Source: Gelidibacter mesophilus DSM 14095 (GTDB taxonomy: Bacteria > Bacteroidota > Bacteroidia > Flavobacteriales > Flavobacteriaceae). From it: a stretch of 64,000 nt of DNA. This document shows, piece by piece, positions 17,434 through 27,756 of this stretch. Position 1 is the stretch's first letter; each line of letters opens with the position of its first letter. The stretch spans positions 383,680 through 447,679 of the forward strand of contig NZ_KE383968.1 in assembly GCF_000423005.1 (NCBI RefSeq), read 5' to 3'. The position numbers and the translations under genes are program-made. The notes under the pieces were generated by a model. The model made no database searches. It saw only the letters and a program-made list of their open reading frames with translations, and was not told where the DNA came from.

Positions 17434-20013
17434 ATGTCAAAACAACCAAAATTAACGCGATTTAATCAAAGTGTCCTATCAAAATATCAAATCTATAATG
17501 GTATTTTCATGACCCTACCCTTCGATGCCGTCACAAAAACAGGCGTCCTATTACCATTGTTTCATGAAACTTGTAAAAAGGGATTTATTGCAGGTGACGA
17601 CCCTACGACCATTGTTAATTCATTTTTTAAAAAATACCAAGCACGGCGCACTCCAGAAAGCCAAATTAATTTACTGTTCCGCTTCATTCAATATATAGAG
17701 CGTCAAGTTGTTTTGTTTGATGCCATAGAAGATGCGGCATTCCCGATCGTCAATAATATGGACGGGATTGGAACATTAAGAAGCTTGAAAGAAAGTGCTT
17801 CTGCAAACAATAAATTGGACCGTCTCCAAAAATATTTACAAGATTTTAAAGTCCGTATTGTCCTGACCGCACATCCTACACAATTCTATCCAGGCTCTGT
17901 TTTAGGAATTATAACCGATTTGACTGAAGCAATCAAGGAAAATGATTTGCTTCGTATCAACGATTTACTGGCACAATTAGGAAAAACGCCCTTCTTTAAG
18001 CATGAAAAACCTACACCTTACGATGAGGCCGTGAGTTTGATCTGGTATTTGGAGAATGTTTTTTATAAATCCTTTGGCGACATCTTTGATTATATCCAAC
18101 AGAATATTTTTGATGGTAAACAAATAGAAAACAACATTATCAATATCGGATTTTGGCCTGGTGGTGATAGAGACGGAAACCCTTTTGTAACTCCGGAAAT
18201 CACCCTTAAAGTGGCAGCACGTTTAAAGGAAACCATTATTAAAAATTACTATCGCGATGTTAGAGGTCTAAAAAGAAAACTAACTTTTAGAGGCATAGAA
18301 GATAGCATGGCGTTCCTTGAAAAAGAACTCTATGAACTCATGATTGGCAGTCCTTCAGAATTGACTCTAGAAGGTTTAAGAGCAGAGTTGCAGACGGTTA
18401 AAGACCTCATCATCGAAAAACACCAATCTCTATATGTTGCTGAAATCAACAGTTTACTCAACAAAATACACCTCTTCGGATTCCACTTTTCAACTTTGGA
18501 TATCCGTCAAGATAGTCGTGCGCACGACAAAGTCTTTACTGATTTAGTAGAAACATTATTAGATAGTGGGAGCGCTATTTTTCCAAAAAACTATTTTGAG
18601 CTCTCACATAAGGAACAAGTGGACGTGCTCTCTAAGGTGAAAGGCAAAATAGATTTGTCAGTGATAAAAGATGACGAAACGCTTAAAACCTTACAGATTA
18701 TTGAAGCCATTAAAACCATTCAAGAAAACAATGGCGAACAGGCTTGTAACCGATATATCATCAGTAACAATCAAAGCACACTACATGTAATGCAATTGTT
18801 TGCCATGTTAAAACTGGTCGCATTTCAAGAGGAAATGCCTGTAGATATCGGACCTCTTTTTGAAACTATTACCGACTTGGAAAACGCACATTTAGTGATG
18901 GAAGAGCTCTATACAAATCCTGCCTACAGCGCCCATTTAAAATCAAGAGGCAATAAACAAACCATTATGCTTGGTTTTAGTGACGGCACCAAAGACGGGG
19001 GTTATTTAATGGCAAACTGGGCCATTTACAAAGCAAAAGAGCGACTTACTGAAGTTTCGCGCAAATACGATGTCACTGCTATTTTCTTTGACGGGCGTGG
19101 TGGCCCACCTGCGCGTGGTGGTGGTAAAACACATAACTTTTATGCGTCTTTAGGTCCAACTATTGAAGATAAAGAAGTACAATTGACCATACAAGGACAA
19201 ACCATTAGCTCTAATTTTGGAACTTTAGATGCGTCACAATACAACTTGGAACAGTTGATCAGTTCGGGCATTCACAATAGCTTAAGTGACACTGACTTAC
19301 GGATGGTACCGGAAAATAGAGAGGTCATGGGAAATTTGGCCAATTTAAGCTATAAAGCTTACGCCGACTTTAAAGGACATCCAAAATTCATTTCCTATTT
19401 GGAGAATATGAGTACCTTAAAGTATTATTCCAAAACTAATATTGGAAGTAGGCCAACCAAACGTGGCAAATCTGAAGGACTGGTTTTTGAGGATTTAAGA
19501 GCCATCCCTTTTGTAGGATCATGGAGCCAACTCAAACAAAACGTCCCTGGGTTTTTTGGTGTGGGCACCGCTTTAAAACATTATGAAGATGCTAATGAAT
19601 TTGAAAAAGTACAGCATCTCTTTAAAACCTCAAGCTTTTTTAAGACCTTGATTGAGAACAGCATGATGTCCATGGCAAAATCCTTCTTTGATTTGACCAA
19701 ATACATGTCTGACGATCCTGAATATGGCGCGTTTTGGAATATTATTCATGATGAGTATGTCATTACAAAGCGTTTAATTCTTAAACTAACTGGCTATACT
19801 GAGCTGATGCAGGAAGAGCCTTCTGGAAAAGCTTCCATTAGCATAAGGGAATCTATTGTATTACCACTCTTAACCATTCAACAATTTGCTTTAAAGAAGA
19901 TTCAGGAATTGGAAAAAGAGTCGCCGCGAGACGAAGCGCAAATTAAAGTTTACGAAAAAATCGTCATGCGTTCTTTGTTTGGGAATATTAATGCAAGTAG
20001 AAATTCGGCTTAG
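17434..20013 (+). CDS. ppc: phosphoenolpyruvate carboxylase
   Basis: 859 aa from the ATG at 17434. An upstream in-frame ATG at 17284 would overlap the permease and add 50 residues without homology, so it is rejected. Motifs: VLTAHPTQ (catalytic His), FWPGGDRDGNPFVT, FDGRGGPPARGGG (glycine-rich bicarbonate/PEP loop), and RAIPFVGSWSQ near residue ~720. It makes oxaloacetate from PEP and bicarbonate, the anaplerotic step that supplies aspartate and 2-oxoglutarate for the amino-acid genes downstream. The C terminus departs from the conserved Q-N-T-G ending of many PEPCs (here NASRNSA), which may be normal for this phylum. Confidence 0.93.
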   Translation: MSKQPKLTRFNQSVLSKYQIYNGIFMTLPFDAVTKTGVLLPLFHETCKKGFIAGDDPTTIVNSFFKKYQARRTPESQINLLFRFIQYIERQVVLFDAIEDAAFPIVNNMDGIGTLRSLKESASANNKLDRLQKYLQDFKVRIVLTAHPTQFYPGSVLGIITDLTEAIKENDLLRINDLLAQLGKTPFFKHEKPTPYDEAVSLIWYLENVFYKSFGDIFDYIQQNIFDGKQIENNIINIGFWPGGDRDGNPFVTPEITLKVAARLKETIIKNYYRDVRGLKRKLTFRGIEDSMAFLEKELYELMIGSPSELTLEGLRAELQTVKDLIIEKHQSLYVAEINSLLNKIHLFGFHFSTLDIRQDSRAHDKVFTDLVETLLDSGSAIFPKNYFELSHKEQVDVLSKVKGKIDLSVIKDDETLKTLQIIEAIKTIQENNGEQACNRYIISNNQSTLHVMQLFAMLKLVAFQEEMPVDIGPLFETITDLENAHLVMEELYTNPAYSAHLKSRGNKQTIMLGFSDGTKDGGYLMANWAIYKAKERLTEVSRKYDVTAIFFDGRGGPPARGGGKTHNFYASLGPTIEDKEVQLTIQGQTISSNFGTLDASQYNLEQLISSGIHNSLSDTDLRMVPENREVMGNLANLSYKAYADFKGHPKFISYLENMSTLKYYSKTNIGSRPTKRGKSEGLVFEDLRAIPFVGSWSQLKQNVPGFFGVGTALKHYEDANEFEKVQHLFKTSSFFKTLIENSMMSMAKSFFDLTKYMSDDPEYGAFWNIIHDEYVITKRLILKLTGYTELMQEEPSGKASISIRESIVLPLLTIQQFALKKIQELEKESPRDEAQIKVYEKIVMRSLFGNINASRNSA

Positions 20014-20040
20014 GAAATAGTTCTTATTCTATAAATCAAA

Positions 20041-20067
20041 ACCCTCAACTTTTCTAAGGTTGAGGGT
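20041..20067. terminator. terminator between convergent ppc and amt
   Basis: Perfect 9-bp stem ACCCTCAAC/GTTGAGGGT around a 9-nt loop. On the minus strand the stem is followed by TTTTGATTT, on the plus strand only by a weaker AT-rich run. It probably stops the amt transcript and serves ppc as well. Confidence 0.75.
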
Positions 20068-20150
20068 CTATGATATAAAATATTTTACCTTTTTAAATGA
20101 TCTATAATATACGCGATCGGCCTGCAAACGGACTTATAATTTGGAGCATT

Positions 20151-21383
20151 CTAATTATCATTAAGTCTAAAATCAGGATAGGCATCCATACCATTTTCAT
20201 GGGCATCCAATCCCTCTATTTCTTCTCGTTCTGATACTCTAATCCCGACTGTTTTCTTCAAGACATAGAGTATTATAAATGACGTACTAATGCAAAATAC
20301 CGCATAAGTAATCACACCAATCAATTGACTTAGAAACTGTGTACCACCTGCCAAATTACCAAAAACACCTACGGATAATGTTCCCCAAATACCACAAACC
20401 AGGTGAACTGCAATAGCACCCACAGGATCATCTAATCGTAACCTATCAATTAAGGAAACAGCAAATACAATAATTGCCCCCGCAATGGCACCAATTATAA
20501 GGGCATCCATCGTACTCATTTGGTCAGCTCCAGCTGTGATACCAACTAAACCTCCCAAAATACCATTGAGAAACATTGTCAAATCTAAATTTTTGTATCT
20601 CAACGCTGAAACCAGCGCAGCTACTACGCCTCCTGCCGCCGCCGCAAGACATGTGGTCACTAAAGTTAATGAGGTAACACCTGGATCTGCAGAAAGTACA
20701 GAACCACCGTTAAAGCCAAACCATCCCAACCATAAAATAAACACACCGGCTGTAGCCAACGGAATATTATGACCTGGAATGGCCTGAATTTTTCCGTATT
20801 TAAATTTTCCAATCCTGGCACCCAACAAACAGACGGCTACTAAAGCACCCCAACCCCCAACAGAATGGACAAGTGTCGATCCTGCAAAATCATAAAATGG
20901 GGTATCTAAGGTCTGCAAGAATCCGCCGCCCCATTTCCATGAACCAGCAATTGGATAAACCAATCCCACATAAAGTATCACGAATACCATAAACGGAATT
21001 ATTTTGACCCGCTCAGCAACAGCTCCTGATACTATAGTGGCAGCAGTAGCTGCAAACATCCCTTGAAACAAGAAGTCTGTCCAATAAGTATAACCCGCGT
21101 TATAGGTAAGGTCCAGTGTATCCTCAGTAGTGAGAGGAGCATCCAATCCAAAACCCGCAAATCCCAGGAATCCATTAAAATCACCTGGATACATTAAATT
21201 GAAGCCAACAAGACTGTATAATAATAAGCCAATAGTGACAATGAATATATTTTTGAATAAAATATTTAAGGTGTTTTTTTGTCTCGTCAATCCGATTTCC
21301 AAAAGTGAAAATCCCAGATGCATAAAAAACACAAGTGCAGTACAGATCATCATCCATACGTTGTTAATAGTGAGTAATTCCAT
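20151..21383 (-). CDS. amt: ammonium transporter
   Basis: 410 aa, 11 predicted membrane helices, the usual Amt length. Conserved stretches: FFMHLGFSLLEIGLTR (first helix), FLFQGMFAATAATIVSGAVAER (~105-126, periplasmic gate region), DFAGSTLVHSVGGWGAL with the first pore His, and AVHLVCGIWGTLSVG with the second. Amt proteins bring in NH4+/NH3 at low ammonium. It lies 11 nt downstream of a PII gene on the same strand, the classic amt-PII pair that lets PII plug the channel. No C-terminal catalytic domain. Transcription probably starts upstream of the broken porin gene at the TAAATTTG box. Confidence 0.93.
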   Translation of the reverse strand: MELLTINNVWMMICTALVFFMHLGFSLLEIGLTRQKNTLNILFKNIFIVTIGLLLYSLVGFNLMYPGDFNGFLGFAGFGLDAPLTTEDTLDLTYNAGYTYWTDFLFQGMFAATAATIVSGAVAERVKIIPFMVFVILYVGLVYPIAGSWKWGGGFLQTLDTPFYDFAGSTLVHSVGGWGALVAVCLLGARIGKFKYGKIQAIPGHNIPLATAGVFILWLGWFGFNGGSVLSADPGVTSLTLVTTCLAAAAGGVVAALVSALRYKNLDLTMFLNGILGGLVGITAGADQMSTMDALIIGAIAGAIIVFAVSLIDRLRLDDPVGAIAVHLVCGIWGTLSVGVFGNLAGGTQFLSQLIGVITYAVFCISTSFIILYVLKKTVGIRVSEREEIEGLDAHENGMDAYPDFRLNDN

Positions 21384-21394
21384 AGTTCTGCTCT

Positions 21395-21733
21395 TTATTT
21401 TAATGTGTTTCCTCCTTTTTCTCCTGTACGTATCCTGTATACCTCTTCAATATGAGACACAAATATTTTCCCGTCACCCACCTCACCTGTGGCACCAGAT
21501 TCTATAATGGTTTTTATAGTTATGGCTTCAAAATCATCATTGACCACAATAGAGAGATAACGTCGTTGAATATCACTCGTGCTATAGGCAACGCCCCTAT
21601 AAACATGACCTTCTTCTTCATTTCCCAAACCGGTAACATCCCAATAAGAGAAGAAATTGACACCTACCTCGTGGAGTGCTTTTCTGACTTCATAGAATTT
21701 TGATTTTCTGATAATAGCTTCTATTTTTTTCAT
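21395..21733 (-). CDS. PII-family nitrogen regulator
   Basis: 112 aa, full PII length. N terminus MKKIEAIIRKSKFYEVRKAL and C-terminal signature GDGKIFVSHIEEVYRIRTGE are canonical. The T-loop is unusual: the enteric sequence around GRQKGHTELYRG is replaced by GNEEEGHVYRG (37-47). The Gln39-equivalent that helps bind Mg-ATP and 2-oxoglutarate is absent, and the loop is shorter, though the Tyr matching the uridylylated Tyr51 remains (Tyr45). It sits directly upstream of amt, implying direct control of the channel. Whether to call it GlnK or GlnB cannot be decided, so no symbol is given. Confidence 0.9.
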   Translation of the reverse strand: MKKIEAIIRKSKFYEVRKALHEVGVNFFSYWDVTGLGNEEEGHVYRGVAYSTSDIQRRYLSIVVNDDFEAITIKTIIESGATGEVGDGKIFVSHIEEVYRIRTGEKGGNTLK

Positions 21734-21755
21734 AACTATTTTGTTTTAATTAGAT

Positions 21756-22779
21756 TTAAAATTGATAAACGGCGGCAATTAAAAATGAGGAAAGATTATT
21801 CGATGGTTCTAAATAGCCATTCAAATACCTCTTGTCATTCCAATTGTCCAATCGTACTTCAGGAATGATCGTTAAGTCTGCGATTTTATAATTGACAGAT
21901 AATGTTGTGGCAAAGACGTTATCGTCATTGACATCACCATGGTGGAATCCAAAATATTCAACTCTGGCCCCTAATCCTAAAGCATCTGAAACAGTATATT
22001 TAGGATAAAGGGCTGCCCCATAAAATCCATTCCCACGAGTATCACTATAAGTGGTGTTGATTCCTAAGAAAAAAGTATCACTTATAGCGCTTCCTCCGGT
22101 ATAATCGATCTGAAATGAAGGTTCGGAGTTGCCTGTTTGATTGCCATAAATAACATTGAGAAACTAAATTTTAAATCCCAATTGTGCTCCAAGCGTATAA
22201 CTGCCATCCAAGTTTATCTCTGTATAATCGGTACTGTTCATGACCGAGAAGTAACGAAAAGTCGTCAGAAAGACCAATTTCTGCCTTAATTCCAGTGTGG
22301 GAAAACGGACCATTGGAAAACATATAGGAAGTGCTATAATTAAAATTCCCCACCGGAGAAATGACTTCATAACCCAAAAAAGTATTAAAATTACCCAAAG
22401 TCAACTGCACCTTATCCGTCACATTCCAATAGACAAAAAGCTGATTAACAATATTTGCAGAACCTGTAGATAGGAAAACAGCATCTTCTCCTCTTGGACC
22501 AAATACCAAATCGGCAACAAACCCAACTTTTTCACCCTCATAGCTTAAAATAACATCGGCCATTCCAAAACTAAAGCCACTTCTATCTGCGAACGATGTT
22601 CCGGGATTCAAAAAGATGCTCTGACCATCATCGTCTTCAAAAACCTCATTAAAGCCTGTGATATTTGTTCTAAAATAAGCATCGACACTGCCTATTATTG
22701 ATAGTTTATTTTGATGCACTTCTTGAGCGAAAAGCATAAATGGAAAAGCTAACAAAACACTTGTAGAAATTAATTTCAT
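21756..22779 (-). pseudogene. outer-membrane porin-like protein, broken by one frameshift and one in-frame stop
   Basis: The reading frame opens at 22779 with a signal peptide (MKLISTSVLLAFPFMLFAQ) and runs as beta-barrel-like sequence. It leaves frame near 22235-22245: after FSLLLG the continuing barrel sequence (VMNSTDYTEINLDGSY) is in another frame. That frame then meets a TAG at 22164-22166 (GFKI-stop-FLNVIYGNQ), after which the same frame carries on as good barrel sequence to an AAVYQF terminus at 21756. The intact product would be ~340 aa. It stands first in the amt/PII operon, so it was probably an outer-membrane channel for nitrogen compounds. Two independent lesions argue against a single base-call error. 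Confidence 0.75.
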
Positions 22780-23216
22780 AAAGTATATAATTTAATAATT
22801 ATGAATCAAATTTATATTTTTTTAAAGCCCACCCCCTACTTACAGGGGGTTAAATTGTTATTTTTATGACATAATAAATTTATACCACATAAATTTAGGG
22901 GGTCTATTTATTAATGTTGTATTTTTTGTTAAATGTGAAATTAATAAAATGAGAAATTCATTTGAAATTCATCATTTTGCCAAAAATTCGATATAAAAAA
23001 ACTCACTAAGATGAATAAAATTTACCCAAAGTTTGTTTATATTGAATTTAATGCATTGTAGATTTATCAGTTTGAACTCATCTTATTGTAAATCTCATAA
23101 TTATAGCACCCCTCATTATCAATCTCGGAAAAGTGAACCTACAATTTTAAATTTCAGGATTTTACACATAACTTAGAATCCGATAAAGGGATAAAACCCA
23201 CTAAATTTTCTAATAT
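22780..23216. other. divergent regulatory region between the amt operon and gltB
   Basis: 437 nt without a gene. Besides the amt promoter and its inverted repeat it holds a third AGGGGGT copy (TAGGGGGT at 22896-22903) on the gltB side. A weak promoter candidate for gltB is TTTG (23032-23035) plus TAGATTTA (23059-23066, one mismatch, 23-nt spacer). Three copies of a 7-mer of A and Gs in ~75 nt of very AT-rich DNA are unlikely by chance and suggest a shared nitrogen-responsive regulator. No leader peptide or terminator is visible. Confidence 0.5.
22807..22850 (-). promoter_or_regulatory. amt-operon promoter with AGGGGGT inverted repeat at the -33 position
   Basis: On the minus strand TAAATTTG (22814-22807) matches the Bacteroidota -7 box TAnnTTTG exactly. 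No TTTG -33 element lies at the usual distance; instead a perfect inverted repeat ACCCCCT-acttac-AGGGGGT (22831-22850) occupies that place, its centre ~40 nt upstream of the expected start. A palindrome replacing the -33 box is what an activator-dependent promoter would look like. Confidence 0.5.
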
Positions 23217-26200
23217 ATGCTGAAGCAACAAGGACTTTATTTACCAGAATTTGAACATGATAATTGCGGCGCTGGATTTATATGTAGTCTCAAAGGAAAC
23301 ACATCCAACGCCATCATTCATAAAGCGCTTGAAATATTAGAAAAATTAGAACATCGTGGTGCGGTAAGTTCTGATGGTAAAACTGGAGATGGCGCTGGTA
23401 TTTTAATCGATATCCCTCATGAATTTTTCGTGAATAAGTGCGATTTCCTATTACCAAAATTTGGAGACTATGCCGTGAGCAACGTTTTTCTTCCAAAAAA
23501 AGAAAATCAGCGCAACTATTGTATTGATAAATTGGAGCAGTATATAAAAGCACAAGGCTTACCTATTTTAGGATGGCGAGATGTGCCCGTCGATTCTGCA
23601 GTTTTGGGAACCGTTGCCGCCCTTACGGAACCTTTTGTAAAACAGATTTTTATAGGAAAGTCCGAAGAACATCAGGACGATTTTAGCTTCAATCTAAAAC
23701 TGTTCACCGCCAGAAAACAGGCAGAACATCATATCAATGCGTCCAAACTTTCTGAAAGCACACGTTTTTACCTTCCAAGTCTATCAACTAAAATCATCAT
23801 ATTTAAAGGACTTTTAGTGCCTGAAGATATTAAACTCTATTATAAGGATTTACAAGACCCGTCATTAGTGACCCGTTTGGCATTGGTGCATCAGCGTTTT
23901 TCAACCAACACCTTCCCGACTTGGGATTTGGCGCAACCATTTAGATATATGTGTCATAATGGCGAGATCAATACCTTGAGAGGCAATGCATCCCGCACAC
24001 TCTCACGTCAGGAATTGATGGAAAGCGATTGGTTTGGTGAGGAAATCAAAAGCATTTTTCCTATCATTCTTCCAGGGAAATCAGATTCTGCACAAATGGA
24101 TATGATGGTAGAATTGTTATTGATGACTGGCCGCTCACTCCCCGAAGTGATGATGATGCTGGTACCCGAAGCTTGGGAGAAAAACCCTGAGATGTCTGAA
24201 ACGAAAAGAGCTTTTTACGAATATAATTCCTGCATCATGGAACCTTGGGATGGGCCAGCTTCCATTCCGTTTACAGATGGTAATTATATAGGTGCCGTGT
24301 TAGACAGAAACGGACTGCGCCCATCGCGCTATACGGTGACTAAAGATGGTTTTGTGGTGATGTCTTCTGAAACTGGCGTCATTGAAATTGATGCGAAAAA
24401 CGTAGAACATCATGGCCGATTGGAGCCTGGGAAAATGTTTTTGGTAGATATGAACCAGGGTCGGATTATTAAAGATGAAGAAGTTAAGGAGGCCATTGTC
24501 TCCAAGCACCCTTACCAGGAATGGTTGAAGAAAAACTTAGTGCATTTAGCCGATATCCCCGCGCGAGAAGGTCCAATCCCACACGAAGAGGAACCTTTAT
24601 TGAAACGTCAGGTGGTTTTTGGATATACCGAAGAAGATTTAAGCGTCATCATCAAACCAATGGCACGATTGGGCAAGGAACCTATTGGATCTATGGGAAA
24701 TGATGCACCCATCGCCATCCTTTCTGATAAACCACAACTCCTTTACAATTACTTCAAACAATTATTTGCCCAAGTCACCAATCCGCCGTTGGATGGGATA
24801 CGTGAACAACTGATCACAGATATCAGTTTGACCTTAGGAAAGGATACCAATATCTTTAAAATTAATGAAGATCAATGCCGAAAGCTGAAAATCCAGAATC
24901 CTGTTATTTCAAAGCACGATCTCGATAAAATAAAGAACTACACCCAAAATCCAGATTTTGTAGTCACAACAATTCCCATTCTATACGAAGTAGAGAAAGG
25001 CCTCAATGAATTGGAGCGCGCTTTAGTCAATCTCGTTAAAAAAGCATCAAAAGCTATTGATGAAGGTGGCAATATTATTATTCTATCTGATCGAGGGGTC
25101 AACAAAAAAATGGCGCCAATCCCTGCCTTAATTGCCTGTTCCTATGTTAATCATGAGTTGTATAAAATAGGAAAACGTGCTAAAGTCAGTATCATTATAG
25201 AATCGGCCGAACCGCGAGAAGTCCATCATTTTGCATTGTTATTCGGCTATGGTGCAAGTGCCATCAACCCTTATATCGTTAATGAAATTGTTCGAGATCA
25301 GGTTGAAAAACAGAATATTGAAGGCATGGATTATATGACCGCCATCAAGAATTACAATAAAGCGGTTGGCATGGGCATTCTTAAAGTGATGAACAAAATT
25401 GGGATTTCTACACTAAATTCCTATCGCGGATCTCAACTTTTTGAATGTGTAGGACTCAATACTACAGTGGTCAATAATTATTTCCCACATACCGTAACCC
25501 GAATTCAAGGCATCGGCCTCAGAGAAATCGAAAAAGAAATTTACAAACGTCACCATCAAGCCTACCACAAAAAAACTATTGATGGCGACCTCGGATTGGA
25601 ATTTGGAGGAATTTATAAATGGCGACGCAATGCCGAAAAGCACGCCTTTAACCCACTGACTGTTGCAAAGCTTCAAGAATCTGTCAGAAACAATAAACCG
25701 GAAACCTTTAAGGAATATTCAGATTTGATTAATGAACAGACCAAACAATTGATGACCATTCGTGGCCTGTTTGAATTCAAAAATTATGATCCTATTCCTT
25801 TATCAGAAGTGGAACCTTGGACGGAAATTGTCAAACGTTTTAAAACAGGCGCCATGTCATACGGATCGATCAGTAAGGAAGCGCATGAGAATTTAGCCAT
25901 TGCAATGAACAGAATAGGTGGAAAAAGCAATTCTGGCGAAGGTGGTGAAGATGAAGAACGATTTTACAAAGATGCGAATGGTGATTGGAAAAACTCCGCC
26001 ATCAAACAAGTGGCTTCCGGACGTTTTGGAGTGACTTCAAATTATTTGACCAGCGCTTCCGAAATTCAGATTAAAATGGCCCAAGGGGCAAAACCTGGTG
26101 AAGGCGGCCAATTACCAGGCCCGAAAGTGAATCCTGATATTGCAAAAACCAGAAATTCTACGCCGTATGTCGGACTCATTTCTCCGCCACCACATCATGA

Positions 26201-27722
26201 TATCTATTCTATTGAAGATTTATCTCAATTGATTTATGATTTAAAATCGGCCAATCGCGAAGCGAGAATCAATGTGAAATTAGTTTCTGAAGTAGGTATT
26301 GGTACTGTTGCTGCTGGAGTCGCCAAAGCAAAAGGCGATGTGATTTTAATTTCCGGCCATGATGGTGGTACGGGTGCTTCGTCTTTAACCTCCTTAAAAC
26401 ATGCTGGTTTGCCTTGGGAATTAGGTCTTGCCGAAGCCCAACAAACCTTAGTCATGAACAATTTGAGAAATCGTGTGGTTTTAGAATGCGACGGACAAAT
26501 GAAGACGGGACGTGACGTCGCCATTGCATGTCTTTTAGGAGCCGAAGAATTTGGATTTGCCACGGCACCTTTAGTAGCTTCAGGTTGTGTGATGATGCGT
26601 GCCTGCCACTTGAACACCTGCCCTGTGGGCATCGCCACCCAAAATCCAGAGCTTCGTAAGAAGTTTCAGGGCAAACCGGAACATGTGGTCAACTTTATGT
26701 ATTTCGTAGCTCAAGAATTACGCGAAATTATGGCAGAACTCGGTTTCAGAACCATAAATGAGATGGTAGGTCAGGTTCAAAAGCTGGACCGCAACAAAAC
26801 CATCAATCATTATAAATCCTTAGGATTGGATTTATCGCCAATATTGCATCAAGTAATTGTCCCGGAGTGCACCCAATTATTCAATACCCAAAAACAGGAT
26901 CACCAACTTGAAAAAGCCTTGGATTTCAAAATTATACGTCAAGCACATCCAGCATTGTTCAGAAAAGAAAAGACAGTCATTGAATCAAAAATCAACAATC
27001 GGGACCGTGCCTTTGGAGCCATATTGAGCAACGAGATTTCCAAAATTTACGGCGCACAAGGCCTTCCAGAAAACACCTTAAAAATAAACTTTACAGGATC
27101 CGCAGGACAGAGTTTTGGTGCTTTTGCAACCAAAGGATTAACGCTTGTGGTTAATGGAAACACTAATGATTACTTAGGAAAAGGGCTTTCGGGCGCTAAA
27201 ATAAGTGTCAAGGTTCCCGAAGAATCCACCATTGTTCCTGAAGACAATATCATCATTGGAAACGTTGCTTTATATGGAGCAACCAGCGGTGAAGTATATA
27301 TCAATGGAAAAGCCGGCGAACGTTTTTGTGTCCGTAATTCTGGTGCGCATGCGGTAGTTGAAGGTATTGGCGACCATGGTTGCGAATATATGACCGGAGG
27401 ACGCGCGGTTATTTTGGGAGAGGTAGGACGTAATTTTGGAGCAGGAATGAGTGGCGGCATCGCTTATGTTTATGATGCCAACGGCACCTTCGATAAAAAA
27501 TGCAATAAAGAAGGTTTGAATTTAGAAACTGTTACATCGATAGAGGACATCACAGAATTAAAAAACCTGGTCGAAAACCATTATAACGCCACATTGAGTC
27601 CTCTGGCCCAACGCCTTTTGGAAAACTGGCAGAAAGAACTCCCTAAATTCATAAAAGTATTACCCGAAGAATATAAGCAAGCCTTAATCCGAATGGCCGA
27701 AGAAAATAAAGTAAGTGTTTAA
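23217..27722 (+). CDS. gltB: glutamate synthase large subunit
   Basis: 1501 aa, full length for the GOGAT alpha chain. Residues 1-16 are a short propeptide before Cys17 (DNCGAGF), the N-terminal nucleophile of the glutaminase domain (~17-420). Then come the central domain, the FMN/2-oxoglutarate synthase domain ([35 protein letters not shown]), the 3Fe-4S Cys cluster ([13 protein letters not shown], around 1130-1145), and the C-terminal GXGXG beta-helix ([30 protein letters not shown]). It transfers the glutamine amide to 2-oxoglutarate to give two glutamates. gltD follows after 34 nt; divergent from the amt operon, so both arms of ammonia assimilation share one control region. Confidence 0.96.
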   Translation: MLKQQGLYLPEFEHDNCGAGFICSLKGNTSNAIIHKALEILEKLEHRGAVSSDGKTGDGAGILIDIPHEFFVNKCDFLLPKFGDYAVSNVFLPKKENQRNYCIDKLEQYIKAQGLPILGWRDVPVDSAVLGTVAALTEPFVKQIFIGKSEEHQDDFSFNLKLFTARKQAEHHINASKLSESTRFYLPSLSTKIIIFKGLLVPEDIKLYYKDLQDPSLVTRLALVHQRFSTNTFPTWDLAQPFRYMCHNGEINTLRGNASRTLSRQELMESDWFGEEIKSIFPIILPGKSDSAQMDMMVELLLMTGRSLPEVMMMLVPEAWEKNPEMSETKRAFYEYNSCIMEPWDGPASIPFTDGNYIGAVLDRNGLRPSRYTVTKDGFVVMSSETGVIEIDAKNVEHHGRLEPGKMFLVDMNQGRIIKDEEVKEAIVSKHPYQEWLKKNLVHLADIPAREGPIPHEEEPLLKRQVVFGYTEEDLSVIIKPMARLGKEPIGSMGNDAPIAILSDKPQLLYNYFKQLFAQVTNPPLDGIREQLITDISLTLGKDTNIFKINEDQCRKLKIQNPVISKHDLDKIKNYTQNPDFVVTTIPILYEVEKGLNELERALVNLVKKASKAIDEGGNIIILSDRGVNKKMAPIPALIACSYVNHELYKIGKRAKVSIIIESAEPREVHHFALLFGYGASAINPYIVNEIVRDQVEKQNIEGMDYMTAIKNYNKAVGMGILKVMNKIGISTLNSYRGSQLFECVGLNTTVVNNYFPHTVTRIQGIGLREIEKEIYKRHHQAYHKKTIDGDLGLEFGGIYKWRRNAEKHAFNPLTVAKLQESVRNNKPETFKEYSDLINEQTKQLMTIRGLFEFKNYDPIPLSEVEPWTEIVKRFKTGAMSYGSISKEAHENLAIAMNRIGGKSNSGEGGEDEERFYKDANGDWKNSAIKQVASGRFGVTSNYLTSASEIQIKMAQGAKPGEGGQLPGPKVNPDIAKTRNSTPYVGLISPPPHHDIYSIEDLSQLIYDLKSANREARINVKLVSEVGIGTVAAGVAKAKGDVILISGHDGGTGASSLTSLKHAGLPWELGLAEAQQTLVMNNLRNRVVLECDGQMKTGRDVAIACLLGAEEFGFATAPLVASGCVMMRACHLNTCPVGIATQNPELRKKFQGKPEHVVNFMYFVAQELREIMAELGFRTINEMVGQVQKLDRNKTINHYKSLGLDLSPILHQVIVPECTQLFNTQKQDHQLEKALDFKIIRQAHPALFRKEKTVIESKINNRDRAFGAILSNEISKIYGAQGLPENTLKINFTGSAGQSFGAFATKGLTLVVNGNTNDYLGKGLSGAKISVKVPEESTIVPEDNIIIGNVALYGATSGEVYINGKAGERFCVRNSGAHAVVEGIGDHGCEYMTGGRAVILGEVGRNFGAGMSGGIAYVYDANGTFDKKCNKEGLNLETVTSIEDITELKNLVENHYNATLSPLAQRLLENWQKELPKFIKVLPEEYKQALIRMAEENKVSV

Positions 27723-27733
27723 TTGAAAAAGAG

Positions 27734-27749
27734 TTCCGTTTTCACGGAA
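27734..27749. repeat. small intergenic hairpin between gltB and gltD
   Basis: TTCCGT-tttc-ACGGAA, 6-bp stem with no U-run. It resembles the other short palindromes scattered between genes of this window more than a terminator; it may stabilise the gltB message or adjust gltD expression. Confidence 0.4.
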
Positions 27750-27756
27750 AATAACT

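Noticed and set aside
26234..26638. 134-aa minus-strand frame inside gltB
   Set aside because: Lies over the FMN/Fe-S region of GltB; no start context or family features.
27734..27749. Hairpin as a terminator between gltB and gltD
   Set aside because: Six base pairs and no U-run; gltB and gltD need to be made together.
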